64,000 nucleotides of DNA from Serilophus lunatus (taxonomy: Eukaryota > Chordata > Aves > Passeriformes > Eurylaimidae): NCBI GenBank assembly GCA_013399895.1, contig VXBA01003437.1:925967-989966 (forward strand), in the 5' to 3' direction. A program made the translations under genes and the position numbers. Positions 1 through 11,105 of this stretch are shown piece after piece. Position 1 is the stretch's first letter; every line of letters starts with the position of its first letter. The notes below the pieces were generated by a model that ran no database searches, was not told the DNA's origin, and was given only the letters and a program-made list of their open reading frames with translations.

Positions 1-2084
1 TCTATGAGTAAGTGGCCCTGACCGACTGGAGGACTATGCTGAGCTGCCCTTACTCTTTTTCACTGTAAATGGTTTTTAAAATCTCTGTTTTCAAGGGAAG
101 TAACGTAATGAACTAGAGAGCAGTCTGAATCCAGTCTCTTCTTATATGGCTGCTTTAACAAAATGTATATTTTCATTAATCAAATACAAATGCAATTAAT
201 TGTATTGAATTACTTTAATTAGAATGAAGACAGTACTGTGGAGGAAATACATGGAACTAATGAACCTTATTTTTTTCCAAGCGTCTGGAATTGAGGTAAT
301 GTTTAGTTTCAGTGCACACAACAAAAGTAATTTGAATTCAATTAATTCTCTGTTTTCTAGACTGTACCTTTAAAATTCTTAACAGCTGATAAAAGAAGTT
401 CATTTCCTTATCTTTCTTTTACCTTTTTCTGCTTTAGCTGAATTTGAGAAGGTGAGGGTTGTTCCAGTGGCAAGTGATTAGCTTGTTCCTGTGCTTTTTT
501 TATCATTACTTGCCTGTCATTTTCAATCCTCTTCCCTAATTCTTTTCTATATAGCATCTTGCATGCATTTCTTCTATCATCTGGGCATTCTCTGCCCCTC
601 CTTTACTTACCAATTTCTTTGCTTTTCTTTTGAATATCCTTATTATGGGCCTGTGCTGCCTGGAGTCATAATTATGCACGTAGCTTAGTTTTCCATGGCT
701 TAGAGAGACTTGACTAGCACCTTGTTAAATAGTCTGTGACTATTCCTTGCAGATGGACTACATGCTAACTATTAGAAAGGATCTTAATGCCCAACTGGTG
801 CAGTCACCAATGTCAGCATAACTTCTTGCTTTGCTTTGCACTGACAGTGTAGTTCTGTCTCCTCTCTATGAATTTGCTGACTGGCAGGCACAAAATGTCT
901 CTGCTGTTTCTCTGATGTTGGGATACAGCAGAGATTCAGTGTGAGATAGGGTTATGTTAGTGCTTGGATTGTTATGTTGGTGCTGTAATTACCTGTGTAA
1001 ATCTGAGCTGCTCTTTAGACTGAATCAGTGCAGTCAAATGTTGTTTTCTGCTGTGCCCAAAAGCTGTGTATCTAGGCCAGCTTTCCCCCTCCCTTTTTCA
1101 ATCCGTGGCACAATAGGTAGGATAGCCTGTTTGTTTTATGTTCTCAAGAAAGACATAGGTGCAGCCAGCTCTGAGACAAGATGTTAGGTCCTACATTGCT
1201 TTCAATCAATCCTGATTTTGTTTCCATTCAGTGTATGCAACATTCACTTAAGTTTTAGTGTACTGAAAAGCAGCAGGGCTGTAAATGTAACACTGTTCTG
1301 TTCTCTCACCAACTGTACTCTTCCCCTAAAGAAAGAAGAAGAGAATGCAGGCAAGAGAGGACAAACGATAGACTTTTCTAGCAATAAAATCTTGGGTTTA
1401 ACATTCTGTTAAGGAAAGGATCTGATGGTAGTGCTTATTTTGGAGATTTTAATCCAGTAGTCTCTTGGGCAGGTGAATCTTCACTTGTTCTATTTGACAT
1501 CATGCTTCATGTGTGACTTTGGATTGCTTGCTGAGACAGCAAAGCAGGAAAAGCATGGTTGCAAATCCATGCTGATTTGTTTGTGCGTTTTTTTTCTCTG
1601 TATGAAAACAGTTGTTACTTCCAATTGTTTTTCATCAGTGTAAAACCAGAGGAACTAACCTTGTTTCCTCCTAACTTTGTTTCTTCTTTCTCTCTTTTAT
1701 TTTTTTACACTTTGTTTTCATATACGGCAGCCTTTCATTTCTCTCTTATAGTAGCTAGCCTCGCTGTATTCCAAAATGCCACTTCTAGTGTACAACACCT
1801 ACAACTAGGATTGAGGACTTGTATGATGAAGCTAAACAATGGCAAGATCATCAGGTTCATGGTCTACTCTGCTCCACTCCTTCCTACCCAACACTGTCTT
1901 CCTTCAAAACCTGTCTTTGATTAACTCATCTATAGTCTTAATAAAATCAGCTGTGGATGCTCAGTGATACCTGGAAGGAGTGGTAGGTCTGTTGAGAGAA
2001 GTGCTGGCTGTTGGTATGTTTCCTCTATGCTTGGAAGTAGCCTATGCAGAATAAGCTCTGGTGAAGGCCAGCTGATGCCTTAAG
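1..2084. other. AT-rich non-coding sequence, nothing recognised
   Basis: No exon, repeat family or RNA gene is recognised. Open frames are short (the longest near 1559-1924 is 121 codons) and rich in Phe, Leu and Ser, as expected from T-rich non-coding DNA. Pyrimidine-rich patches around 1590-1740 could mimic splice acceptors but lead into no convincing exon. Confidence 0.6.
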
Positions 2085-2455
2085 GGCAACAGATAAAAAA
2101 TTGAAGAACACAGAGTGAAGGGAAGAAGCAGCTTTACTGGTCAATGCCTGGTGATCCAAAGAGGAAAATCATAACAATCTCCCCGTTTTTATAACATTTT
2201 GAGTGCCCTTCCCCCATACTATCCAATTAAAGTCCATCTTACTTCTATGTTCCCACAACATCCAACAGAATTGTCCCTTGCTACTTAACCCCACCTATGT
2301 CCAGCCCCTGGTAGGCCTGGAAGCCCAACTCTGTTTTGTCTTACACCGCACTTATCTACACACGAAAATGCAAACACGCTGGAACACAGGCTCTTCTGGC
2401 CCTTAATATTCCAAGTTATCCAGCTACCTAGCTAAAGTGAGTTCTCTAAAATATT
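2085..2455 (-). repeat. Possible antisense LTR fragment of an avian endogenous retrovirus
   Basis: The block has a layout I associate with avian ERV LTRs read backwards: a segment with 'gctttactggtcaa', then 'caatctccccgtttttataa', a C-rich stretch with 'ccaattaaagtcc', and 'ggtaggcctggaagcc'. It differs in texture from its flanks, being less T-rich with several C-runs. I cannot find clean TG...CA ends, a primer-binding site or flanking gag, pol or env remains, so it would be a solo or truncated LTR at most. It could instead be ordinary unique sequence. Confidence 0.3.
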
Positions 2456-4084
2456 AAGCATACCCTTTAAGGCATCACAGCACTAGCTCATTCATGGATG
2501 TGTCAGTCCATCTGATCATTATCTGGATACAATTACATTAGAAAATGTTGCTTCAAGATGAAGGAGAACACTTTGTGTGAGAGCAGAGACTGTGCTGCCT
2601 GGTCGGTCCTGGCCTTGGTCCTACTTGCCAGGTCATCACCACATTGCTATGAGGTGCATCCAGTTTCAGTAACATATGTTGTGTTGATGGTTTTATCTGC
2701 TCCTTTGATGAGCAGACTAGAATAATCACTGGAAAGAGAATAAGAAAGTGGAAAATGTTATTTCGAAGGGAGAGATGGAAGATAAAGGAGAAGACCAAAA
2801 CTGTGCAGTGAGGCAAGATCTTCACAGGGCACTGGAGATTATTTAATGCTTGTACTTTCCTTTGTTGAGATTGTCTAGATCTTATGGAAATGTCTTTACA
2901 GAAGAGAGTTGATCGAGCATTTCATTGTGGTTGGTACCGTATGATACTTTCTTTTCAGTCACAGGTAATTCCCAAATGTTATAAAACACAAGAAGATACT
3001 ATATTTCACTGAACTTTCACTAGTCTGAGATTATAGGAGCTCTTGAAGTAGGTCTCTGAAGCAGTGGAAATTCTCATTTTTCTTAATGTGGGTAAGACAT
3101 CTTCCCCTTCTCCTTTGTTCCGTTAACATTTGGAAGAAAAGGGTGTGGTATAGTGAGGGGTGTTACATTCAGAAAGTTCGTTCTTAAAATATGCTGGGCT
3201 TTATCTGTTGCAGAGTTTACAGAAAGCTTTATTAAAGCTTCTGTGTGTGTTTAGCATACATTCCGGGTGCTACAACTAGGTAGTGGGCCTCAAGTGTCGA
3301 TATTAGCCCTGAAAATTTGTCCTTTCAAAGTGGTGTGTTTGGAGTTGTTTGGTCTAGGGTAACTTAATACACATGAAAATGAGATGTGCGCCTGGCATTA
3401 GGCTGAACAGACTGTCTGTGTAGCTGAGGGAAAAATCAGAGCATGAGTGCATGACATGAGTGAAACACAGTAGTTCAGGTGGCATCTCATCTGTTTCTTC
3501 TGCTGACTGATAAGGAAGTAGTTTCAGAGATGGATCCACTCAGCTGTTCTCTAAACATTATAAAATTTCTCTCAGGCTCTTGCTGTCAGGAAGAGCTACT
3601 TGTAACACAATCACAGTGACAGTGCCTTGCCAGAGTTTGTTTAATAATAATAAATAAATGTAATATATCAGAATCCCTGAAATACTACAGTGTTGTCTTT
3701 ATACTAGATGTGCATCTATGTCCATTTGTAAGAAGAAATAAACAAAGGAGATAATTTTTTTACATCCTCCAGGCTTCTCTGTATTTGCTTGAGTTACTTT
3801 AGACTTAACCTGGGAAGAAGGAATAAAACAGTTTGATCCCATGTCTGTTCCAATTTGGGTGTTTTTGCTGACACAGCGAAGAGGACAGCAGTTATAAACT
3901 GTTGCTGAAGCTGCATAAATTGTAATTCAAAGACACAGTATGAAGAGATTATACTACACTGTCCTGGAGAAGTGGTCCTGCTGTAAATTACTTTCTCTTT
4001 TGGTGTGCTGCCTGTGGTGCATGCAGGATCCTGTAATCTTCTGCAGTCAGTTCTTTATCTTAAAGACTGTGAGGCACAGGGCAA
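2456..4084. other. Non-coding, nothing recognised
   Basis: No repeat family or exon recognised. The open frames on the minus strand (near 2553-2825 and 3354-3539) have no coding character or splice context. Confidence 0.55.
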
Positions 4085-4290
4085 CCAGAAAAAACGGCTA
4101 GTGAACAGAGCTCAGGATTGCTAGTCAAGTGCACTGACTCCATTTTCATCTCTGCTACTGATTCTATGCAAACTTCAGCACATAACTTAATTTTTTTGCC
4201 TCAGTTTTAATATCTTTAAATGCCATGAGGCCCTAGAAACAACTATGGAATAAAAATGTTTAGTGCTTTCCCACAAGGGAGCCTTCAGGT
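4085..4290 (+). repeat. MIR-like SINE fossil
   Basis: The order of words matches the MIR core and 3' part. 'gctcaggattgctagtc' lies in the body, 'catctctgctactga' corresponds to the 'ctctgccactga' word, 'cataacttaa' to the 'caagtcacttaa' word, and 'gcctcagttttaatatct' to 'gcctcagtttcctcatct'. It continues to 'tttagtgctt', comparable to the 'aagcgctta' word. Divergence is high, as expected of a Mesozoic-age SINE in a bird. Ends are approximate and no poly(A) tail or target duplication survives. Confidence 0.5.
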
Positions 4291-5850
4291 CACAGCTGTA
4301 TGAGACCCAGTTTTTAGATGACTGCTGCACAGCTGTATGAGAGCCCCTGCATTAGCAGAAACTAAATTTAACAACTGCTGAGTGCTCCTTTGAAGGTCAT
4401 CCTGTCCTGAATATTTACCAGGTTCTGTTACATTTTTTTTGTCTGCCAAGAAATCTCCTGACTCCTAGTGCTCTTTAACCAGTACTTTGAAAACTGGAGG
4501 GTTTTTTTATTTTTTTCAAAAGTGCTCTGCACTCTGTGTTTCCTGGTCTCCCTCTACCTCAGGCTCTCTCTCGCTCTCAGTCTCTGTGCTTCTGGTGTTG
4601 CTGGCTGAATCTTGCACATCATTCTCCCCATCCCTTCTAACTCTTATTAAATGCAGTTTATCTTTCTGCTGTTAAGAAGTCTATTGATTCACTTGGGAGT
4701 TTATTAGATTATCACTGTCTGGGTTTTGAATTTTCTTAAATGTTTTTTCAGATGTGTACGTGTGCACATATGAAAATAAATCAATGAGCAAGGACAATGT
4801 GCAATTATTTACACAGCTATAGCCACCACTCTAATGTAATATTATCATTTAAATGCTTGCTGAGTATTCAGTTGGTGAAGGTCTGTACTGCATGCTCCAT
4901 GGTGCTGGAGCCCTGGGGTAATGTTTTTCATAGATGTTTATTCCTAAATACTCTTATTTGAAATACAAATGCTACCAAGGCTCTGTATGTGGTTTCAAGT
5001 ACTGGGGGGCCTTTATTGTTTCAAAAAATGGCACTAAAACTTGAAAATGTGTCTGAAAAAGAAACTGAGATGCAGTGGTCTGTTTGGGAGAAAAGAGTGA
5101 TAAAACCAAGTAGAAAATTGATCTGCAAAGCCTGTAGGTTTATTTGTAAATTTCCCCTCCAGCAGAAGCTTAGACACTTGACTGAAAACATGCTGCCAGT
5201 GCTAAAGTTAACCCTTAGAAGCCCAGAGTAGTTTTTATGACCTGTACCTTCCTAGTGAGACCTTTATTGTTATCTTTTCAGGATTTCTCTGGTCAAAGAA
5301 GGCAAACAATTCATCCCAGCAGTGCCTTACAGCTGTGTCTCTGAAATGGTTTGCAAATGTACTGCACTGATTTAGGTTGTGGTGTAGATGTGTCATGCCC
5401 AGTGGGGTTATATCTTTCGTTGTGCTGGCAGGGCTCAGACTTCCTCTGCTGGATCAGTTTCAGTTTCACCAACTGGTGTGGAGACAGGAATTTGGGGATT
5501 ACAGATGTTCATGCAGCCAAAAAGGAAACAAGCCAACTTTAAAAGGACACTGTTAAACTCTATGCCAGTGGCTTGGCTTTATTTTCCTGGACCTGTGAAG
5601 ACCTCAAAGCCCTTCTTAATGTCATAGTTAATCACTCCCCCCATTGCTTAGTAGTTTCTTTCCCTCTCTTTGGACTTTCAGATGAACTCCTTAGTTCATT
5701 TAAAGATTTTCAGATTGTCGAAATTACATACTTGCAGCAGAAAAGACTCCATCTTCTCATGCAAAATCTGTATTGTACTGTGCATGTGCCTCAATTTAGC
5801 AGAACACTTAAACACAAAAACTCTGTTATGGTTATTTAACATTACGCTAA
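4291..5850. other. Non-coding, nothing recognised
   Basis: Overlapping short open frames occur around 4989-5840 in all plus frames, but none has coding character. A T-rich run with TCTC repeats lies near 4500-4590. The segment ends exactly at the 3' terminus of the CR1 element. Confidence 0.55.
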
Positions 5851-6945
5851 GAATCACAGAATATACTGATTTGGAAGGGACCCTTAAGGATCATAGAGTC
5901 CAACTCCTGGCCCTGCACAGGACCATCCCCGAGAGAGCGCTGTGCCTGAGAGCATTGTCCAAACTCTTCTTGGACTCTGTGATTGGTGTTGTGACGACAT
6001 CCCTGGGGGGCCTGTTCCAGTGCCTGAGCACCCTCTAGTAGGGGAACCTTTTCATAATACCCAACCTAAACCTGCCCTGACACAACTTCAGGCCATTCCC
6101 TTGGTACCTGTCACTGGTCACCACAGAGAGGAGATCAGTGCCTGTCCCTCCTCTTCCCCTCGTGACGAAGCTGTAGACTGAGAGGTCTCCCCTCAGTCTG
6201 AACAGACCAAGTAACCTCAGCTGCTCCTCATATGGCTTCCCCTCAAGGCCCTTCACCATCTTCATTGCCCTCCTTTGGACACTCTCTAACAGCTTAAAAT
6301 CTTTCTTATGTTTGGTGCCCAAAACTGCCACAATATTCAAGGTGAGGCTGCCCCAGTGCAGAGCAGAGTGGGAGAATCCCCTCCCTTGACCAGCAGGTGA
6401 TGCTTTGCCTGATGCTCCCAGGACATCGTTGGCCCTCCTGGTTGCCAGGGCACTGCTGACTCAGATTCAACTTCTCATCAGTCACCTGAGACTCCTTTCC
6501 ATAGCACTGCTTTCCAGCATTTCATTCCCCAGTCTGCACAAACATCCAGGGTTGCCCCATCCCAGGTGCAAAATCCAGCACTTCACTTGTTAAACTTGAT
6601 ATAGTTGGTGATTGCTCAGTCCTCTTAATTTGTCAAGGACTCTCTGCAGGGTCTCCCTGCCTTTGAGCTCCTCCCAATTCAGTATCATTGGCGAACTAGC
6701 TTGGTATCCCTTCCAGTCCCGCATCCGAGTTGTTTATGAAGATGTTGAAGAGCTCAGGGTCAAATATGGAGCCCTGTGGAGCCTCACTAGTGACAGGTCA
6801 CCAGTCTGATATCACCCCATTCACTGCTACCTCTGTGCTCAACTCATGAGCCAACTGCTCCCCCATTGCATGATAAGTTTATCCAGCTGTGTGCTGGATG
6901 TTTTGTCCAGAATTATGCTGTATCTCTCACAGTATTCTTGGGATC
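5851..6945 (-). mobile_element. CR1 LINE, 5'-truncated, minus strand
   Basis: Non-LTR retrotransposon of the Chicken Repeat 1 clade. Read on the plus strand it opens at the element's 3' terminus with 'gaatcacagaat', the reverse complement of the ATTCTGTG-type octamer tail that CR1 uses instead of poly(A). It then shows the 3' signature 'ttggaagggacccttaagg' and runs back through the ORF2 C-terminus into the reverse transcriptase. The 5' limit is placed near 6945, where similarity fades. About 1.1 kb survives of a full element of roughly 4.5 kb, the usual CR1 truncation. Several in-frame stops and frame breaks make it a dead copy. No target-site duplication is expected for CR1. Confidence 0.93.
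6035..6850 (-). pseudogene. CR1 ORF2 remnant (reverse transcriptase, C-terminal half)
   Basis: Conceptual translation on the minus strand recovers, in order, an RT block resembling 'VNGVISDW.PVTSGVPQGS' (near 6760-6840, with a stop after the Trp), 'FNIFIN' (near 6730-6750), the catalytic box as 'FANDTELGG' (near 6673-6697), and 'PHLEYC' (near 6331-6348). The tail 'LESVQRRAMKMVKGLEGKPY' and 'GNGLKLCQGRFRLGI' lie in a 101-codon open frame at 6035-6340. The first catalytic Asp of FADD is Asn here, so even a repaired frame would lack a normal active site. The endonuclease domain is absent through 5' truncation. Frame changes separate the RT part from the open C-terminal part. Confidence 0.88.
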
Positions 6946-7951
6946 ACTTGAGGCCACGCTCTTTCTATGGAGAAAAATACATAAGTATGCACACATGCAT
7001 GTATGCTCATTATTAAAACTGACCCAAAGCCATTGATAAAGGTTCACAGTTTATTTGTAGGGTAAAGTCTCTTTCAAAGAGCTTCTTGGTTGTCACCTCA
7101 TTTTTAAACTGATTTTTCTTTCTTCACTGACTTATTCCTTCTTTAGTCCCCATTTCAGTAGGGTATTTTCTTTCTGTGGCACAGCCGTTGGTGTGATACA
7201 ATCAGACTCCTCTGTTCCATTCTTCCGTAAAGGCTTCTTCCAGCCTTTATTTTACTATCAAAGGCTGATGAAAAAGAAACTCTGTTGCTTTCCTGCTTAT
7301 TTTAGTTAAACTCCACTGTAAGATTAGCTGGAAGGAAAAAAACCCCATGAAGTCATATTCTGTACTAGATTTTCTCTACTGCCCTATATACTGGTGTGTA
7401 TTGGTTTCGCTATGGTTCCTCAGCTAGTGCTATCCTGCACAGCCTCAGGTGTTCATTTCTTTGTCACTTACCTGTGGTTTTGTTGATATAAAACCAAGGG
7501 CAAATTGTTGATGTTATCCAAAATAGATTGCATTGCCGGAGGTGTGTGGGTTTAATTTCGGGTGTCAGGAATTTCAATTCTGTGCACCATGCATCTCTCT
7601 GCTTCTTCCCTTTTCTGCACCTGCTTTGCTGGAGCAGTTTCCATAGCAATAACCTCTTCAAGTTTTCCAGAGGTGTTACAGGAATGATTTTCTATCTCCT
7701 TCTCCTCACCAATTCAGGAAAATGGAGCTTATTAGAGCTACTTTTTTGTCCTCGGTGCCTTGCTAGGAGCCTGGCAGGGGCACTTTGCAATCCCAGGTAA
7801 AGCTGTCTGCAGCACACAACTGCTTGTCCGTGATGAGGACCCCAGCCGGGCTGCCCACTGTTGCAATTGGCTTGACCTCATGTTGGTTGTCTTCCTTTCT
7901 CTCTTGGCTCAGGCAACATATTTTTATGAGAAGAATGATCAGGACAAATGT
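6946..7951. other. Non-coding, nothing recognised
   Basis: Unique-looking sequence with T-rich patches. The short open frames at 7464-7800 on both strands show no coding signature. Confidence 0.5.
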
Positions 7952-7974
7952 AAAAAAAAAAAAAAAAAAAAAAA
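7952..7974 (+). repeat. Poly(A) tract, A23
   Basis: Uninterrupted run of 23 A. No AATAAA signal lies in the 40 bases before it, and I see no flanking duplication, so a processed-gene tail is not supported. Likely a length-unstable homopolymer. Confidence 0.95.
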
Positions 7975-8924
7975 GTTCTGAAAATGAGGAAAAACTGTTT
8001 TAGATCCTAAAGACTGACAACCAATAATTTAAGTTTCAGTCACGTTTCTTTCTTTTGCCAGGTATATGTGGTACTACACAACAGTTCACCTTGCAGCAGA
8101 GTGGCATATGGGAAAATATAAAGCCCCAGAGAAGGAAAGCATTAAGCAGCTGCCTGGAATCCCTCAGGAGCCTAACAAAAGGGGGAGTTGGATGTTAGCA
8201 TGGGATACTTAGTTATTCTCTTAAAAAGTAATACATTCAAGAGCTGATACAGATGATGGGCTCTGTAGCATTGTGTCAAATCTTTACTTTGTGACCTACT
8301 AGTCCAAGGCAGAGTGACCTGATGAACACAGTTATCCATGCAAGTAATGCCTGAGGAGCTGTGCTGGGATGCTGACTAGGCCTCCAGCACTAGGACCAGG
8401 CATTAGGTATTGCCATTTCCAAATTGATAAGCAAGCTATTATGGCAAGAAAAGTTGTAATTGGTCGGAAAGACGTTGTGAACAGTTTATAGACAGAAGCT
8501 GTGAAGTCTTCTAGAGTGACACACACAAAACTATCTCCCAAGCATGATTGGGCTAAGTTTGCCTAACAGAGACCTTGGAAAGGAGCTGACTTCAAAGCAC
8601 TGTCTGAGACACAAGTATGTGTTGTTTATGCTTGATGTTCACATCTGATAGTGAAAGAGTAGGGCATAAGTGTGCTCTTTTTTTGATTTCTCTCTCCAGA
8701 TTTGTGTCCAGTCAGTAGCAAAGTTATAAAGCTCAGGGGAAAAACCTCTCTCTCTGGACACAGGAGATGAGCTCCATCTCACTGCTAATGATCTCCATGC
8801 ACCCTTGCCCATATCTGAAGCCGGCCGGAGCCCTCAATGTGTAGGCTTTCTTTTTCGCCATTTATTTCAACCTTGAAAAGACCTTCTTGAATGCTTTAAA
8901 ATAACTATCTTATAATTCCTTAGT
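7975..8924. other. Non-coding, nothing recognised
   Basis: Lies between two A23 tracts. I looked for a retrocopy body or an element ending in each tract and recognise none. Confidence 0.5.
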
Positions 8925-8947
8925 AAAAAAAAAAAAAAAAAAAAAAA
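8925..8947 (+). repeat. Poly(A) tract, A23
   Basis: Uninterrupted run of 23 A, the same length as the tract 973 bases upstream. The bases before the two tracts are unrelated, so they do not look like tails of the same element. Confidence 0.95.
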
Positions 8948-9794
8948 GAAAGCTTTTCTTCCTTCTGTTTTTTCCCCTTCAACCTCAGTTGTTCAGACTT
9001 TTTAATAATTCATATCCCTTTTGACTTCACACGCTTGCTTGCGCTACCTGTAGTGCTCAGTGAGAAATGTGCTCTTTGCAGAGCTCAAAAGATCAACTGA
9101 GAAGTTAGTTAAAATGAGGTAGGTGGAGGGTTATGTTTTACCTCATATTTGAGGTACTACACCTACAAGTGTTAGGGCTCCTGTAGCAACCTGGCCAAAA
9201 TGCCAGTGCTGTTTATTGGTGGCTGACTTGTCCAGTAAGCATGGATGCAGGCTTTGCAGAAGTTGTTCCTGAAGAAACCATGAACTGGAAATTCTCTATC
9301 TCTGTGTTACATCTCAGCTGCAACATTGTGCTGTTATGTTTTGCACATAGTTACGTGCACAGTAGAGGGACGTTTGGAGACCACCACTAGTCTTTCATCT
9401 CTCTTGCAATTTCGGTAAGCTGCCTTTGCATGGAAGTCCCAGGTGTTTTGCTATCTTACTGACTTAAACATCATTTTAGCAAACTAATCTTGCAAAAAGA
9501 CAAAGTCAGGTGTGTTTCTTTGGGAAAGTGTCATAGCCACATACATACAAGATTTGTTCTTTAATTATTGCTACACCCTCTAGCTATAATAAAAGACCTG
9601 TCAGCATATTCATGCTGTCCCTATTCATATTCAGAGCACTGGAAAGGAGAGATTTAGATACTTTCTGGATTGAGGTTGGGCAAGCAAGGTCTTTTCTTTG
9701 GCATAATGTCTTTCAACTCGGTTTGGTGACTGATCAGTTCAGTTATCTCAATTGTGTATGCACAAAGAGAAGCAGGGTTGTGCTTTGCATACAT
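8948..9794. other. Non-coding, nothing recognised
   Basis: No repeat or exon recognised. Confidence 0.5.
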
Positions 9795-10110
9795 TCAATT
9801 TTCATATTTATAAATCAGAATCTGCCTGCATTTAAAAAATGAAGCGTCGTTGCCTTCAGCTTGTAAAGAGCAGCTGCCACTGCTATTAAAACTTTGAAAT
9901 ATTCCCTTGGGAACTCTGCGAATGCATCTGTCTGAGCCTTGTAGTGGTCTGAGCTTACAAGTGGGAGCAAAGGGTCCCTTATTGCTCGAGAATTTAGGCA
10001 ATAGATCAAAGACTTCAGGTTTAAGCAGCTGTCTTCCTTGGATGAGCTTGTCTAGCATGTCTAGTTGCAGAGTTCCAACTGGAAAGGATGTTCCTGCTGC
10101 AGCCAAACTT
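9795..10110. promoter_or_regulatory. Candidate conserved non-coding element
   Basis: The stretch mixes balanced-composition words and AT-rich homeodomain-like words with little simple repeat. On the minus strand it includes 'gcagctgctctttacaagct' and then 'cattttttaaatgcag'. Overlapping frames stay open on both strands (103 codons minus, 99 codons plus), which can happen in slowly evolving non-coding DNA as well as in exons. No splice sites frame an exon. Conservation is a guess from texture and needs an alignment. Confidence 0.25.
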
Positions 10111-11019
10111 AGCAGAGTACTGCTTTTGACTTTTTTGGAGGCAGCACTGGGTCCTAAGCTAACAAACCACTTCAGCTGTGTAAGAAAGACCTCTGGTAGC
10201 TTTTGATAGAAAGCTTTTTCTCATTGTCCCGTTGGCCTAACTGGGGATCTAGATGTGATGTTCTGGAGCTCTGCAGATCAGGGCTCTTACTTCACCTCAG
10301 AGGTGGTGTGTAGAGTGAAGCTTCCCTGAGTGTTTCAAAGAGCATAACCACGCTTTATGATATGAAAACTTGCGAGGTAGCTGTGGGTGGGTTTGCTCCA
10401 AAACTGGAAGAGATTGGGCTACAGTGGTGTAAGTGTGGGTGAGACACAAGGCTAGTGAACTCAGGTACACTCCCTCAGTGACGTGGCTCTGCTGTTGTCA
10501 GGACTTCTGCTGGTATTTCCATCTGGTGTTGCACTGCACAGGCTGAGAATTATGAGGGGATGGAGTAAATGTAAGAAGTAATTGCCATGTTTATTGCCTT
10601 AGATTCCTTAGCTTGCTTCTGTGTGACTTTGGCACCGTGGGCTGTGCTACCCTGCAGCTGTGACAGTGCCAGCAGTGGGAGGAGCACAGAGGAAGTAGCA
10701 AGGGCTAAGTTCTTATCTGGGGATGAGCTGGGACTGTGCTGTCTCTAAAACTGTCTGCCCGTGCCAGAACACGTTCTTTTCCTCATGGCTGGCAAAATCA
10801 GATTCTTTTGTGGACATGCTGAAGTGCACAGGCTTCTCTCTGAGCATTTTTTTCCACCAGGTCTCAGCTTTTAGCAAGTGACTGTAGGCCTATTGCGCAC
10901 ATCACACAAGGAGGAAGCCTTGCCTACCTTCACACAGACATCATTTGCCTTGACTGCACTGTGAGGACACAACTATACGCTTGGAACTAGCTTTGGCACA
11001 TTGCACTTATCCTTGAATA
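10111..11019. other. Non-coding, nothing recognised
   Basis: Somewhat higher GC than the flanks (10600-10760), but without CpG density. No feature recognised. Confidence 0.5.
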
Positions 11020-11105
11020 TTTAGCACATCATTAAGAGATGTAGTTGTATGCTATGATACAGCTGTAGCCATGCCTCAGTTTTGGTGACTGTAAAATGGT
11101 GTCTA
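11020..11105 (+). repeat. Possible MIR-like SINE fossil, core only
   Basis: The words 'gcctcagttttggtgactg' and 'taaaatggtgtc' line up with the MIR core 'gcctcagtttcctcatctgtaaaatgggg'. Only this short core is recognisable, so chance similarity is possible. Confidence 0.35.

Noticed and set aside
7900..7974. Processed pseudogene ending in the A23 tract
   Set aside because: No AATAAA near the tract, no coding-like body upstream and no flanking duplication.
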